From NCBI GenBank assembly GCA_963836355.1, contig CAWIJO010000009.1, positions 62,001 through 126,000 on the forward strand: DNA of 64,000 nt, given 5' to 3'. This document shows positions 50,021-58,744 of this stretch, one piece after another (position 1 is the first letter of the stretch; every line of letters begins with the position of its first letter). Made by a program: the position numbers and the translations under genes. The notes below the pieces were generated by a model that searched no databases, had not been told where the DNA came from, and was given only the letters and a program-made list of their open reading frames with translations. Source of the DNA: Palsa-506 sp963836355 (GTDB taxonomy: Bacteria > Actinomycetota > Actinomycetes > Streptosporangiales > Streptosporangiaceae).

Positions 50021-51325
50021 TCAGAGCACGAGCCGGCGGATGTCCTCGAGCAGGTGGCACAGGTGCCGGGCGAAACGGGCTGCCAGCGCGCCGTCGATGA
50101 CCCGGTGATCATAGGAAAGCGAGATCGGCAGCATCAATCGCGGCATGAAAGCCGTCCCGTCCCAAACCGGGGCGGTCCTGGCGCGCACCACGCCGAGGAT
50201 CGCCACCTCAGGCGCGTTCACGATGGGCGTGAAGCCGGTACCGCCGATGCCGCCGAGGCTCGAGATGGTAAAGGAGCCGCCCTGCAGGTCGGCCATGCCG
50301 AGCTTGCCGTCACGGGCCTTCGCCGAGACGACGCCTAGCTGCTGGCTTATTTCCCGGATGCCCTTACGGTCGGCGTCGCGGATCACCGGCACCACCAGGC
50401 CGTCCGGGGTGTCCACCGCGACGCCGATGTGGAAATAGCCCTTGTAGATGAGCGCGTCCTTCTCCGGGGTCAGGGAGCTGTTGAAATTGGGGAATTCGCG
50501 GAGTGCCGAGACGGATGCCTTTATCAGGAAGGCGAGCAGCGTTACCCGGTAGCCGTCGGCCTTGGCGGCGGTGTCAAGCTCCCTGCGGTAGGCGTCGAGG
50601 TCGGTGATGTCCGCCTCGTCGTCGTGAGTGACGTGCGGGATGTTCAGCCATGAGCGGTGCAGCTGCGGGCCAGACAGCCGCTGAATACGCGACAGCGGCC
50701 GGATTTCAACCGGGCCGAACTTCGAGAAGTCCTGAGCCGGGATCTCCGGGATGCCGGCCGCCGGAGCGGCGGCCGGTCCGGCGGCGGGCCCGCGGACGCT
50801 TGCGAGCAGGTCCTCCTTGGTGATCCGGCCTTTCGGGCCGCTGCCGGACACCGCGGTGAGGTCGACGCCCAGTTCGCGGGCCAGCCGGCGGACGCCGGGG
50901 CTGGCGTGCAGGCCGGTGAAGTCGGCCGGCCGGGCTGCCTCGGCGGCAGTCACCTGCGCGGCGGGCGGCGGCGCCGCTTCCGCGGAGCGCCGGGCGGGCT
51001 CCTGCGCCGCGGCGACGGGATCGGCGGCCGCCAGGGTCGGCGGCTCCTGCTGATCGGTCAGTGCTGGCGGCTGAGTGACGGCGCCGTCGGTGTCCAGCAG
51101 GAGAATGAGCGAGCCCTTCTCGACCCGGTCGCCGATCTCCACCCGGAGCTCGCGGACCGTGCCGGCCGCGGGCGAGGGAATGTCCATGGTCGCCTTGTCC
51201 GATTCCAGCGTGATCAGCGGATCCTCCTCGCTGACCACATCGCCGTTCGCGACATGGATCTCGATGACCGGCACGTCGGTGAAGTCACCGAGGTCCGGAA
51301 CGTTGACTTCAGTTGCACTGGGCAC
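50021..51325 (-). CDS. aceF: Dihydrolipoamide acetyltransferase (E2 of pyruvate dehydrogenase)
   Basis: A 434-residue E2. It has one lipoyl domain (EVNVPDLGDFTDVPVIEIHVANGD, then ESDKATMDIPSPAAG, lysine about residue 44), an alanine/proline linker, a peripheral subunit-binding domain (ASPGVRRLARELGVDLTAVSGSGPKGRITKEDLL), and the catalytic domain ending LPISLSYDHRVIDGALAARFARHL with the DHRxxDG histidine. It transfers acetyl to coenzyme A. Its ATG overlaps the aceE stop by 17 bp, and lpdA follows after 43 bp, so the three are one operon. Confidence 0.94.
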   Translation of the reverse strand: MPSATEVNVPDLGDFTDVPVIEIHVANGDVVSEEDPLITLESDKATMDIPSPAAGTVRELRVEIGDRVEKGSLILLLDTDGAVTQPPALTDQQEPPTLAAADPVAAAQEPARRSAEAAPPPAAQVTAAEAARPADFTGLHASPGVRRLARELGVDLTAVSGSGPKGRITKEDLLASVRGPAAGPAAAPAAGIPEIPAQDFSKFGPVEIRPLSRIQRLSGPQLHRSWLNIPHVTHDDEADITDLDAYRRELDTAAKADGYRVTLLAFLIKASVSALREFPNFNSSLTPEKDALIYKGYFHIGVAVDTPDGLVVPVIRDADRKGIREISQQLGVVSAKARDGKLGMADLQGGSFTISSLGGIGGTGFTPIVNAPEVAILGVVRARTAPVWDGTAFMPRLMLPISLSYDHRVIDGALAARFARHLCHLLEDIRRLVL

Positions 51326-54062
51326 GGTTGCTCCCCTGGACCACGCGTCCGAGGCCGGTCACGGCTTCCTTGCCGTGCTGGCTCCTGGTCATACCCTGGC
51401 CGGATTCTGGCTTGTCCGGGTCGATCCCGTATCGCGAGATCGCGTCAGCGACCTTGGCCGCCGGCACCGTCCCGTCCTCGGCGAGCGAGGCGAGCGCGGC
51501 CACCGCGACGTAGTGCCGGTCGACCTCGAAGAAGCGGCGCAGGTTCCGGCGGTAGTCCGAGCGACCGAAGCCATCGGTGCCCAGTACCCGGTAGCGCCGC
51601 GGCACGAAGGGGCGGATCTGGTCGGCGAACGACTTGACGTAGTCGGTAGCGGCCACCACCGGGCCCGGCCGGTCGGCGAAACAGGCCTCGACGTAGCTGC
51701 GCCGGGGCGGCTCCGTTGGGTGCAGCATGTTCCACCGCTCGGTCGCCAGGCCCTCTCGGCGCAGCTCGGTGAAGCTCGGCGCGCTCCACACGTCCGCGGC
51801 AACGCCGTAGTCAGCGGCGAGCAGGTCAGCAGCGGCGAGCACCTCCCGCAGGATCGTGCCGCTGCCGAGCAGCTGCGCCCGCGGCAGGCCGGCCTTCCCG
51901 TCGTCCGCCGTGCTGCCTTCCCGCAGCAGGTACATCCCCTTGAGGATCCCGGTCTCGGCGCCCTCGGGCAGCGCCGGATGCTCGTAGTTCTCGTTCATCA
52001 AGGTGATGTAGAAGAACACGTCCTCCTGCTCGGCCAGCATCCGCCGCAGCCCGTCCCGGACGATGACCGCAACCTCATAGGAATAGGTGGGATCGTAGGA
52101 CACGCAGTTGGGGATCACCGCGGAGAGCACGTGGCTGTGCCCGTCCTCATGCTGCAGGCCCTCGCCGTTGAGCGTGGTCCGGCCGGCCGTCCCGCCGAGC
52201 AGGAAGCCGCGGGCCCTGGAGTCTCCGGCCGCCCAGGCCAGGTCCATGACCCGCTGGAAGCCGAACATCGAGTAGAAGATGTAGAACGGGATCATCGGCA
52301 CGTCGCTTGTGCTGTACGCCGTCGCCGCGGCGATCCACGACGACATCGCGCCGGCCTCGTTGATGCCCTCTTGGAGCATCTGGCCATCGGGTGCCTCGCG
52401 GTAGTACATGAGCTGGCTGGCATCCTCAGGCTGGTACAGCTGCCCGACCTGGCTGAAGATGCCGAACTGGCGGAACATGCCCTCCATCCCGAACGTCCGG
52501 GACTCGTCAGGGACGATCGGAACCACCCGCTTGCCGATCGCCTTATCGCGCAGCAGCGTATTGAGGATCCGCACGAACGCCATGGTCGTGGAGACCTCGC
52601 GGCCCGGCGTGCCAGCGAGCTGGCCACCGAAGGCGCTGAGCTCGGGCACCGCCAGCGATTCCGTCGAGCGGGCCCGGCGGGCCGGCAAGGCGCCGCCGAG
52701 CGCAGCTCGCCGCTCCCGCAGGTAAGTCATCTCCGGGCTGTCCTCAGGGAAACGCAGGAATGGCAACTCGGCCAGCTGGTCGTCGCTGAGTGGCAGGTCG
52801 AAACGATCGCGGAACCGGATCAGCGCGGCGGCGGCCATGTGCTTCTGCTGGTGGGTAATGTTCTGCCCCTCGCCCGACTCCCCCATGCCGTATCCCTTGA
52901 CGGTCTTCGCCAGAATCACGGTGGGCCGGCCGACGGTCCGCACCGCTGCCGAATACGCAGCGTAGACCTTGCTGGGGTCGTGGCCGCCGCGGTTGAGCGC
53001 CCAGATCTCGTCGTCGGTCATGCCGGCGACCATCTCGAGCAGCTCCGGGTACTTGCCGAAGAACTTCTCCCGTACGTATGCGCCGTCCTTGGACTTGAAG
53101 TCCTGGTATTCGCCGTCGACGCACTCTTCCATCCGCCGCAGCAGCAGGCCGGTGGAATCACCGGCGATGAGCGGGTCCCAGCCGCTGCCCCACACGGTCT
53201 TGATCACGTTCCAGCCCGCGCCCCGGAAGATGCCCTCTAGCTCTTGGATGATCTTGCCGTTGCCCCGGACCGGGCCGTCGAGGCGCTGCAGGTTGCAGTT
53301 GATCACGAAGATGAGGTTGTCCAGCTTCTCCCGGCTGGCCATCGAGATGGCGCCCAGCGACTCCGGCTCGTCGGTCTCGCCGTCGCCGAGGAAAGCCCAG
53401 ACCTTGCGCGTCGAGGTATCCGCCAGGCCGCGGCTGGCCAGGTACTTGAGGAAGCGTGCCTGATAGATCGCCATGATCGGGCCCAGGCCCATCGACACCG
53501 TCGGCATCTGCCAGTACTCCGGCATCAGCCACGGGTGCGGGTAGGACGCGAGGCCGCCGCCGTCGACCTCCATGCGGAACTTCGTCAGCTGCTGCTCGGT
53601 GAGCCGCCCCTCGACGAACGAGCGGGCGTAGATGCCCGGCGAGGAATGGCCCTGGATGAACAGCAGGTCGCCACCGTGCTGGTCGGTCGGGGCACGGAAG
53701 AAATGCTGGAAGCCGACGTCGTAGAGGGTCGCCGCGGACTGGAAGCTGGCGATATGGCCGCCAAGCTCGGAGGACTCCGCGTTGGCGCGCAACACGATCG
53801 CCAGCGCGTTCCACCGGATGAGCGACCGGATGCGGTGGTCAATGGCCAGCTCCCGCGGGTCGAGCCGGTCCTCCTTGTCGGGCGGGATGGTGTTCAGGTA
53901 TGGCGTGGTGGCGCTATACGGCACCGGCGCACCATGGCGGCGTGCCTCCGCGATCACCTCATCCAGCAGGAAGAACGCACGGTCGCCGCCCTCGAAGGTC
54001 AGCACCGAATCAAGCGCATCCAGCCACTCGCGGGTCTCGGCCGGGTCAAGGTCTTCCAGCAT
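51309..54062 (-). CDS. aceE: Pyruvate dehydrogenase E1, homodimeric type
   Basis: A 917-residue single-chain E1. Characteristic segments are LIRWNALAIVLRANAESSELGGHIASFQSAATLYDVGFQHFF, SPGIYARSFVEGRLTEQQL, the thiamine-diphosphate motif GDGETDEPESLGAI...NLQRLDGPVRGN, SFVEACFADRPGPVVAATDY-like transketolase C-terminal parts, and QVGQLYQPEDASQLMYYREA. It decarboxylates pyruvate and passes the acetyl group to E2. Length and order match actinobacterial and enterobacterial AceE. It begins the minus-strand operon aceE-aceF-lpdA. Confidence 0.95.
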   Translation of the reverse strand: MLEDLDPAETREWLDALDSVLTFEGGDRAFFLLDEVIAEARRHGAPVPYSATTPYLNTIPPDKEDRLDPRELAIDHRIRSLIRWNALAIVLRANAESSELGGHIASFQSAATLYDVGFQHFFRAPTDQHGGDLLFIQGHSSPGIYARSFVEGRLTEQQLTKFRMEVDGGGLASYPHPWLMPEYWQMPTVSMGLGPIMAIYQARFLKYLASRGLADTSTRKVWAFLGDGETDEPESLGAISMASREKLDNLIFVINCNLQRLDGPVRGNGKIIQELEGIFRGAGWNVIKTVWGSGWDPLIAGDSTGLLLRRMEECVDGEYQDFKSKDGAYVREKFFGKYPELLEMVAGMTDDEIWALNRGGHDPSKVYAAYSAAVRTVGRPTVILAKTVKGYGMGESGEGQNITHQQKHMAAAALIRFRDRFDLPLSDDQLAELPFLRFPEDSPEMTYLRERRAALGGALPARRARSTESLAVPELSAFGGQLAGTPGREVSTTMAFVRILNTLLRDKAIGKRVVPIVPDESRTFGMEGMFRQFGIFSQVGQLYQPEDASQLMYYREAPDGQMLQEGINEAGAMSSWIAAATAYSTSDVPMIPFYIFYSMFGFQRVMDLAWAAGDSRARGFLLGGTAGRTTLNGEGLQHEDGHSHVLSAVIPNCVSYDPTYSYEVAVIVRDGLRRMLAEQEDVFFYITLMNENYEHPALPEGAETGILKGMYLLREGSTADDGKAGLPRAQLLGSGTILREVLAAADLLAADYGVAADVWSAPSFTELRREGLATERWNMLHPTEPPRRSYVEACFADRPGPVVAATDYVKSFADQIRPFVPRRYRVLGTDGFGRSDYRRNLRRFFEVDRHYVAVAALASLAEDGTVPAAKVADAISRYGIDPDKPESGQGMTRSQHGKEAVTGLGRVVQGSNRAQCN

Positions 54063-54268
54063 CGGGATCCCTTCATCGACGGCCCGAACCCGCGGTTGCG
54101 GCGGGGCGCCAGCACAGCCATCGTCCCACTAGCGGTCACATCGGGTATTAACGAGGTCAGGTGCTCCGGTCAGACGGGCCCGGGCGAGCTTGCCGGGATA
54201 ACCCCTGTCCTGCGCGGTCCTGCATCACACGGATGCAGCTGCGGACCGTGGCGGAGTGGAGGCGGCAA

Positions 54269-55108
54269 ATGACAACGAGCCCGCTGGATCAGGTCACGTC
54301 CTGGCCGGTGCGGACGGTCGCGGTGGCGGTCGCGTCCGCCGCTGGACTGATCGCATCGCACGGACCGGTTGACCGGCCGTTCGCCTGGGCTTCGGTGACC
54401 AAGCTGCTCACCTCGCTGGTGGCGCTCGACTGCGTGCAGCGCGGTCTGCTCGACCTCGACGAGCCGGCCGGTCCGCCAGCAGCGACGATCCGGCACCTGC
54501 TGTCGCACGCGTCGGGACTCGGGCCTGACAGCGATGCGGCACTGAGCCGACCAGGACGGCGGCGGATCTACTCCAACCGCGGCATCGAGATCGTGGCGGA
54601 AATCGCCGCCGCGCGGGCCGGCAAGCCCTTCGGGCTGCTACTGGCTGACGAGGTCTGCCTGCCGTTGGGGCTGCTGCACACCCGCCTCGACGGCTCCCCC
54701 TCGGCCGGTGCGGCCGGACCGCTGGCTGACCTCGTGACACTGGCGATCGAGCTGCTCAGCCCATCGCTAATCGACGAGGAACTGCTGGCCGAGGCGACCA
54801 GGACCGCCTTCCCTGGCCTGCCCGGCGTGGTGCCCGGCTTCGGCCGTCAGCCGCGCTGCGACTGGGGGCTCGGGTTCGAGATCCGGGACGGCAAGGCACC
54901 GCACTGGACCGGATCGGCGAATTCGCCCGCGACCTTCGGGCATTTCGGCCGCTCCGGCAGTTTCCTCTGGGTGGATCCGGACGCCGGGATCGCCTGCGCT
55001 GGCCTCGCGGACCGGGAATTCGGCCCGTGGGCAGCCCGCGGCTGGCCACGCCTGTCCGACGATGTCCTCGCGTGCTACGCCGTGCGGCGCTCCAGCGCAC
55101 CCGGCTAG
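54269..55108 (+). CDS. Beta-lactamase-fold serine hydrolase
   Basis: A 279-residue member of the class C beta-lactamase/penicillin-binding fold. The catalytic SxxK is in AWASVTKLLTSLVALDC, the YxN in RRIYSNRGIEIV, and an HxG-type motif in FGHFGRSGSFLWVDP. There is no signal peptide, so it probably acts in the cytoplasm as an esterase or amidase, as is usual for short actinobacterial members. ATG 54269 has GGAGG six bases upstream. It is divergent from aceE. The substrate is unknown. Confidence 0.83.
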   Translation: MTTSPLDQVTSWPVRTVAVAVASAAGLIASHGPVDRPFAWASVTKLLTSLVALDCVQRGLLDLDEPAGPPAATIRHLLSHASGLGPDSDAALSRPGRRRIYSNRGIEIVAEIAAARAGKPFGLLLADEVCLPLGLLHTRLDGSPSAGAAGPLADLVTLAIELLSPSLIDEELLAEATRTAFPGLPGVVPGFGRQPRCDWGLGFEIRDGKAPHWTGSANSPATFGHFGRSGSFLWVDPDAGIACAGLADREFGPWAARGWPRLSDDVLACYAVRRSSAPG

Positions 55109-55176
55109 GCCGGTACCGCCCAGCCTGGACCCGGCAGCCGCCCGGCACCGGTTTGCCGCCCCGGTATTTTGACGAG

Positions 55177-55776
55177 GTGCCTACGCCCGCTCGCCTGCCG
55201 ATCCCGACCTGCATGGGCTGCCGGGCGATGCGGCAATACGAGAAGTGCGAGGGCGGTTGCCGCGAGCGCGAGCTTGAACTCGTCAGCGGTGCCGCTTACG
55301 ACGAGCTGACTGCAGCGGCGGCGGCCCGCCGTCTCCGCATCCTGGGGCTCCGGGCTGTCGTCGAGGAACTGGCGGGCAAGGAGCCGGGCCCGGCTGACTG
55401 GCAGGCCGCGTACCAGGAGCTGCAGGAGACTGCGCGGTCAGTGCTGCGGCGCTCCGGGCTCGCCGCTGGCGGCCGGGACGATGAGCTGCCGCCGCCACCC
55501 GAGACCGTGATCGTCTGGCGTTGCCTGGACTGCGGCGGCCTTGATGCTCCACAGCCTTGCATCGATGTCTGCATCTGGCGTCCGGTCGATTGGGTGGATG
55601 CGGCCTCGGAGGAGTCGGAGCGGTCACGGGCCGCCGTCGACTGCCAGCTCGAGCAGTCATTGGCCGGGCTGCTCCGCAGGCTCGCGTTCGCGACGCCGCG
55701 GGCCGGGCAGTGGGAGCGGAACTGGCATGCGCTCCAGGCGCGAGCGCGGCTCGCTCTCCGGCCGGCCAATGAATGA
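55177..55776 (+). CDS. Cysteine-rich, probably zinc-binding hypothetical protein
   Basis: A 199-residue protein with two cysteine clusters: CMGCRAMRQYEKCEGGC near the N-terminus and CLDCGGLDAPQPCIDVCIW in the second half. Between them is a helical stretch (RLRILGLRAVVEELAGKEPGPADWQAAYQELQETARSVLRR). The pattern suggests one or two zinc-binding folds. I do not recognise the family; similar actinobacterial proteins are annotated as hypothetical. GTG 55177 is the most likely start because it lies just before the first cluster. The final 50 residues are a charged helix. Confidence 0.65.
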   Translation: MPTPARLPIPTCMGCRAMRQYEKCEGGCRERELELVSGAAYDELTAAAAARRLRILGLRAVVEELAGKEPGPADWQAAYQELQETARSVLRRSGLAAGGRDDELPPPPETVIVWRCLDCGGLDAPQPCIDVCIWRPVDWVDAASEESERSRAAVDCQLEQSLAGLLRRLAFATPRAGQWERNWHALQARARLALRPANE

Positions 55777-55823
55777 ATGCTCCGGGCCGCCGGGCGGGCC
55801 GGCCAGGGCTCCGGCAATGCCGG

Positions 55824-56756
55824 TCAGTCCGGGTTGACGACGGCAGGCGGGACGAACTCCCGAACCGGCACGTCGCAGTGCACGCGGCCGTCGTGCCGCC
55901 ATAGCTCGACCGGGATGGTGGTCCCGATCATGTCGCGGGTGAGCAGGTAGTACAGATCCGCGCGGTCCCGCACCGGCCGACCAGCCAGCCCGACGATGAC
56001 GTCACCAGGGCGCAGGTCGCAGGTCAGGTCGGCGGACACCCTGGTGATCACGGGAGCGTGCCGGAGCTGGCCCTCGACATTCTCGATCCGGCTGGCGACC
56101 GCGACGCCCAGCGCGCCGCGGCGGACGTCGCCGAACTGGAGGATCTGCCGGATGACCCAGTCGACGGTCTCGCCGGGAACGGCGAAGCCGATGCTGACCG
56201 CCCGGACGTCGATGCAGGTATTGACCCCGAGCACCAGGCCGGCCGCGTCGATCAGCGGGCCGCCGCTGTTCCCCGGGTTGATGGCGGCATCAGTCTGGAT
56301 GGCCCGTTCCAGCGGGCGGCCGCGCCTGGTGGGAATCGTGCGGGCCAGGCCGGAGACTATGCCGATGCTGACCGATTCGGTGTAATCGCCCAGCGGGCTG
56401 CCCATGGCCAGGCAGATCTCGCCGAGCACTGGCGGATGAGTCCGGACCTGCAGCGCGGCGGGCAGCGGGCCGGGCGCGCGCAGCACCGCCAGGTCGGTCA
56501 GCAGGTCCGCGCCCACCACGGTCGCCGGGCCCGCCAGCCCGGTGGCGAACTGGATCTGCAAGTCGCAATCGCGGTCGTCGACGACGTGGTGGTTGGTGAC
56601 CACATGACCGTCGCCGTCGACCAGGAAGCCGGATCCGGTGGATACCCCGTCGGATGTTTCGCTGCGGATTGTCGTCACCGCAGGCCGGCAGCGGGCGGTG
56701 ATATCGATGATGTCGAGGCTGAACTGCTCAAGCGCAGTCCTGGACGCCGCGGTCAC
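55824..56756 (-). CDS. HtrA/DegP-like trypsin protease with PDZ domain
   Basis: A 310-residue S1C protease. The triad is clear: His in VTNHHVVDDRD, Asp in LLTDLAVLRAPG, and Ser in INPGNSGGPLIDAAG. A C-terminal PDZ domain follows (PVITRVSADLTCDLRPGDVIVGLAGRPVRDRADLYYLL). Unlike most HtrA proteins it has no signal peptide or membrane anchor, so it is likely cytoplasmic. Its start overlaps the end of the YbjN-domain gene by four bases (ATGA), indicating co-translation. HtrA proteases remove misfolded proteins. Confidence 0.87.
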   Translation of the reverse strand: MTAASRTALEQFSLDIIDITARCRPAVTTIRSETSDGVSTGSGFLVDGDGHVVTNHHVVDDRDCDLQIQFATGLAGPATVVGADLLTDLAVLRAPGPLPAALQVRTHPPVLGEICLAMGSPLGDYTESVSIGIVSGLARTIPTRRGRPLERAIQTDAAINPGNSGGPLIDAAGLVLGVNTCIDVRAVSIGFAVPGETVDWVIRQILQFGDVRRGALGVAVASRIENVEGQLRHAPVITRVSADLTCDLRPGDVIVGLAGRPVRDRADLYYLLTRDMIGTTIPVELWRHDGRVHCDVPVREFVPPAVVNPD

Positions 56757-57640
56757 ATCATCACCGAGTCGTCGCTCACCTCGGCATACAGCGTCTTGCC
56801 GCCGAATCTGGACTGGAGCTGGTGATCGAAGTGGTCCGCGATGGTCGTGGCAGCGTCCAGGCTGGCGCGGACGATCTCCACGGTCAGCTGCTCACCGTAG
56901 AGCTCAAGTGAGAACAGCACCTCGTTGGCTGGCGTGTGCACGACCCGGCCTACGGTGATGTTCAGGTTGATGTCGTTGAGATCCTCCAGCAGCGCCGGCG
57001 TCCGCGGGACGTCGATGACCATCGGGGCGAACAGCCGCACCGACGGGGGGTCCTCGATGCCCCGGACGAAGCACATCGTGCTGCCGTAGCGGATCCGGAT
57101 GTCACCGTCCGGATCCTGGCTGACCTGCTCGACCTCGAGGACCTGAGCCACCGCCCAGCAGAGCCACTCGGTCAGGCTGGTTGGCGGCTGGTCTGCCTCG
57201 TCCTCCGCGCCCGACGGCACCCAGTCCGGCGTCACGACCGGGTTGTCTTGCGCTGTCGTCTCCGATGGCACCGGCGAGGGTACGTCCTCCGACTCGCCGA
57301 ATGCGGTGAAGATCGCCGCGACCGTCTCGCGTAACGTGCTCGAGTTGCGGCACGACTGCAGGTAGTAGAGCTGGGCCGCGGACGAGCGGGCCGGCGCCCT
57401 GGCCTTGCCGAGGCCACGGGCCTGCAGTTCACCGACGACAAGCTCACGCGACTCGTCATCATTCGCGAGCCAGGTCTTGACCAGCGTCGGCCAGGCGTCG
57501 CGGACGAAATCGGGCTCCGGCCGGGCGCCGTACCGCTCCCGTAGCGCCTGATCGACCGGCGGCCGGAGCTTGAGGTCGCTGCCGAGCTGGTCCAGTAGCG
57601 CGGGCGGCAGGTTGTCCCAGGAGAAACGGTAGCGCGGCAT
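56753..57640 (-). CDS. YbjN-domain protein
   Basis: A 295-residue protein. The C-terminal half (about 150-290) has the YbjN/type III chaperone-like pattern: LTEWLCWAVAQVLEVEQVSQDPDGDIRIRYGSTMCFVRG, VRLFAPMVIDVP, LLEDLNDINLNITVGRVVHTPANEVLFSLELYGEQLTVEIV. The N-terminus (FSWDNLPPALLDQLGSDLKL) is a short helical domain seen in related actinobacterial proteins. YbjN folds bind other proteins and often act as chaperones or adaptors. It is overlapped by the HtrA gene, so a substrate-handling role for that protease is plausible. Confidence 0.75.
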   Translation of the reverse strand: MPRYRFSWDNLPPALLDQLGSDLKLRPPVDQALRERYGARPEPDFVRDAWPTLVKTWLANDDESRELVVGELQARGLGKARAPARSSAAQLYYLQSCRNSSTLRETVAAIFTAFGESEDVPSPVPSETTAQDNPVVTPDWVPSGAEDEADQPPTSLTEWLCWAVAQVLEVEQVSQDPDGDIRIRYGSTMCFVRGIEDPPSVRLFAPMVIDVPRTPALLEDLNDINLNITVGRVVHTPANEVLFSLELYGEQLTVEIVRASLDAATTIADHFDHQLQSRFGGKTLYAEVSDDSVMM

Positions 57641-57786
57641 GTCTGGTCCTCATGCTCGTACGGATGCCGCTGACTTTACGCTGACATCCCATCCGGCTGC
57701 CTAACCGCCGGGGCGGCAACGGTTCCGCCCCCGGTCATGGCCGGGGCTGGCCGGCTGGCCCGGATCCGGCCGGACGGAGCCCGTGC

Positions 57787-58644
57787 CTAACCGTCTGAAT
57801 CGGTCGTCTCGGTGGCGTCCAGGCCGGCCAGCCGCAGGTAGGCCGGGGTAAGCAGGGTTACCAGGTCCTTGCCGCGCAGCTGGATCGCGGGCGGCTCGAA
57901 CGTGCGCAGCAGCAGATCAGGTGCCACCGCGGGAACTGCGGGCAGCGAGCGGAGCCTGGCCTGGGTCATGCCCGGTGACCAGAAATCGGCCAGGCACTCG
58001 GCCAGCGGGCGGTCGGCGACGTCGAGCACTGGCCGGGGCGGGGCTGGCTCGGCCGCCCGCAGCCGCCGCAGCGCGGCCAGCAGGTCGTCCCGGCTCCGGC
58101 CCCGCCAGGCCAGCATGACGAACGGGTCGGCGTCGAATGCCTCGGCGAGTACGTAGCAGACCGCGGCCAGGTGCTTGCACGGCATTCCCCAGTCCGGGCA
58201 GGAGCAGAACATCTCCAGGTCGTGCTGGCTGCGCGGGAACAGCGGCGTGCCGCAGTCCGCGAACACGGCCTCGATCTCCTGCGGCATCTCGCCGGCCAGC
58301 AGCCTGGCGCGGAACAGCGCCTGGCCGGCCAGCGCCTGCTCCACCCGCCGCCACTGCGGCGTGGTCAGCGGCAGCACCTGGATCCGGACCTGGTACGGCT
58401 TCGGCCGCGAGCCCTGCACCTGGGCTGTCACGTACCCGGGCGAGATATCGAGGGTGAGCACCTGCCCGGAGCGCGCGTAGTTGCGGCCCCTGGACAGCCG
58501 GCCGGTCATGCCGAATGACTCAAGGACGCCAATAAACCGCCGCGACCACCACTGTTCGCCGATCGCGCCGCGCTTGCTGCGCGCCTTGATGCCGCCCTCG
58601 ACGCGGCGCGGCCGGGCCGGCTCCCAGTCCCGCCAGTCGCTCAT
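57787..58644 (-). CDS. SWIM zinc-finger protein
   Basis: A 285-residue protein with the SWIM motif CxCx(n)CxH visible as FCSCPDWGMPCKHLAAVCYVLAEAF (about residues 150-175). The N-terminal region contains RSKRGAIGEQWWSRRFIGVLESFGMTGRLSRGRNYARSGQV, typical of bacterial SWIM proteins paired with SNF2 helicases. ATG 58644 follows GGGAG; an ATG at 58734 is an alternative. It lies 100 bp downstream of the SNF2 gene on the same strand. SWIM domains bind DNA or proteins, so it probably cooperates with that helicase. Confidence 0.87.
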   Translation of the reverse strand: MSDWRDWEPARPRRVEGGIKARSKRGAIGEQWWSRRFIGVLESFGMTGRLSRGRNYARSGQVLTLDISPGYVTAQVQGSRPKPYQVRIQVLPLTTPQWRRVEQALAGQALFRARLLAGEMPQEIEAVFADCGTPLFPRSQHDLEMFCSCPDWGMPCKHLAAVCYVLAEAFDADPFVMLAWRGRSRDDLLAALRRLRAAEPAPPRPVLDVADRPLAECLADFWSPGMTQARLRSLPAVPAVAPDLLLRTFEPPAIQLRGKDLVTLLTPAYLRLAGLDATETTDSDG

Positions 58645-58744
58645 CCGGATCTCCCGGCCGGTGACGCCGGACTGGCCAGCCGCGCCGCCAGCAGCGCCGT
58701 CGGCACTTGCCGCGCTGCGCCTGCCGCCGGGCACTCCCGCACCA

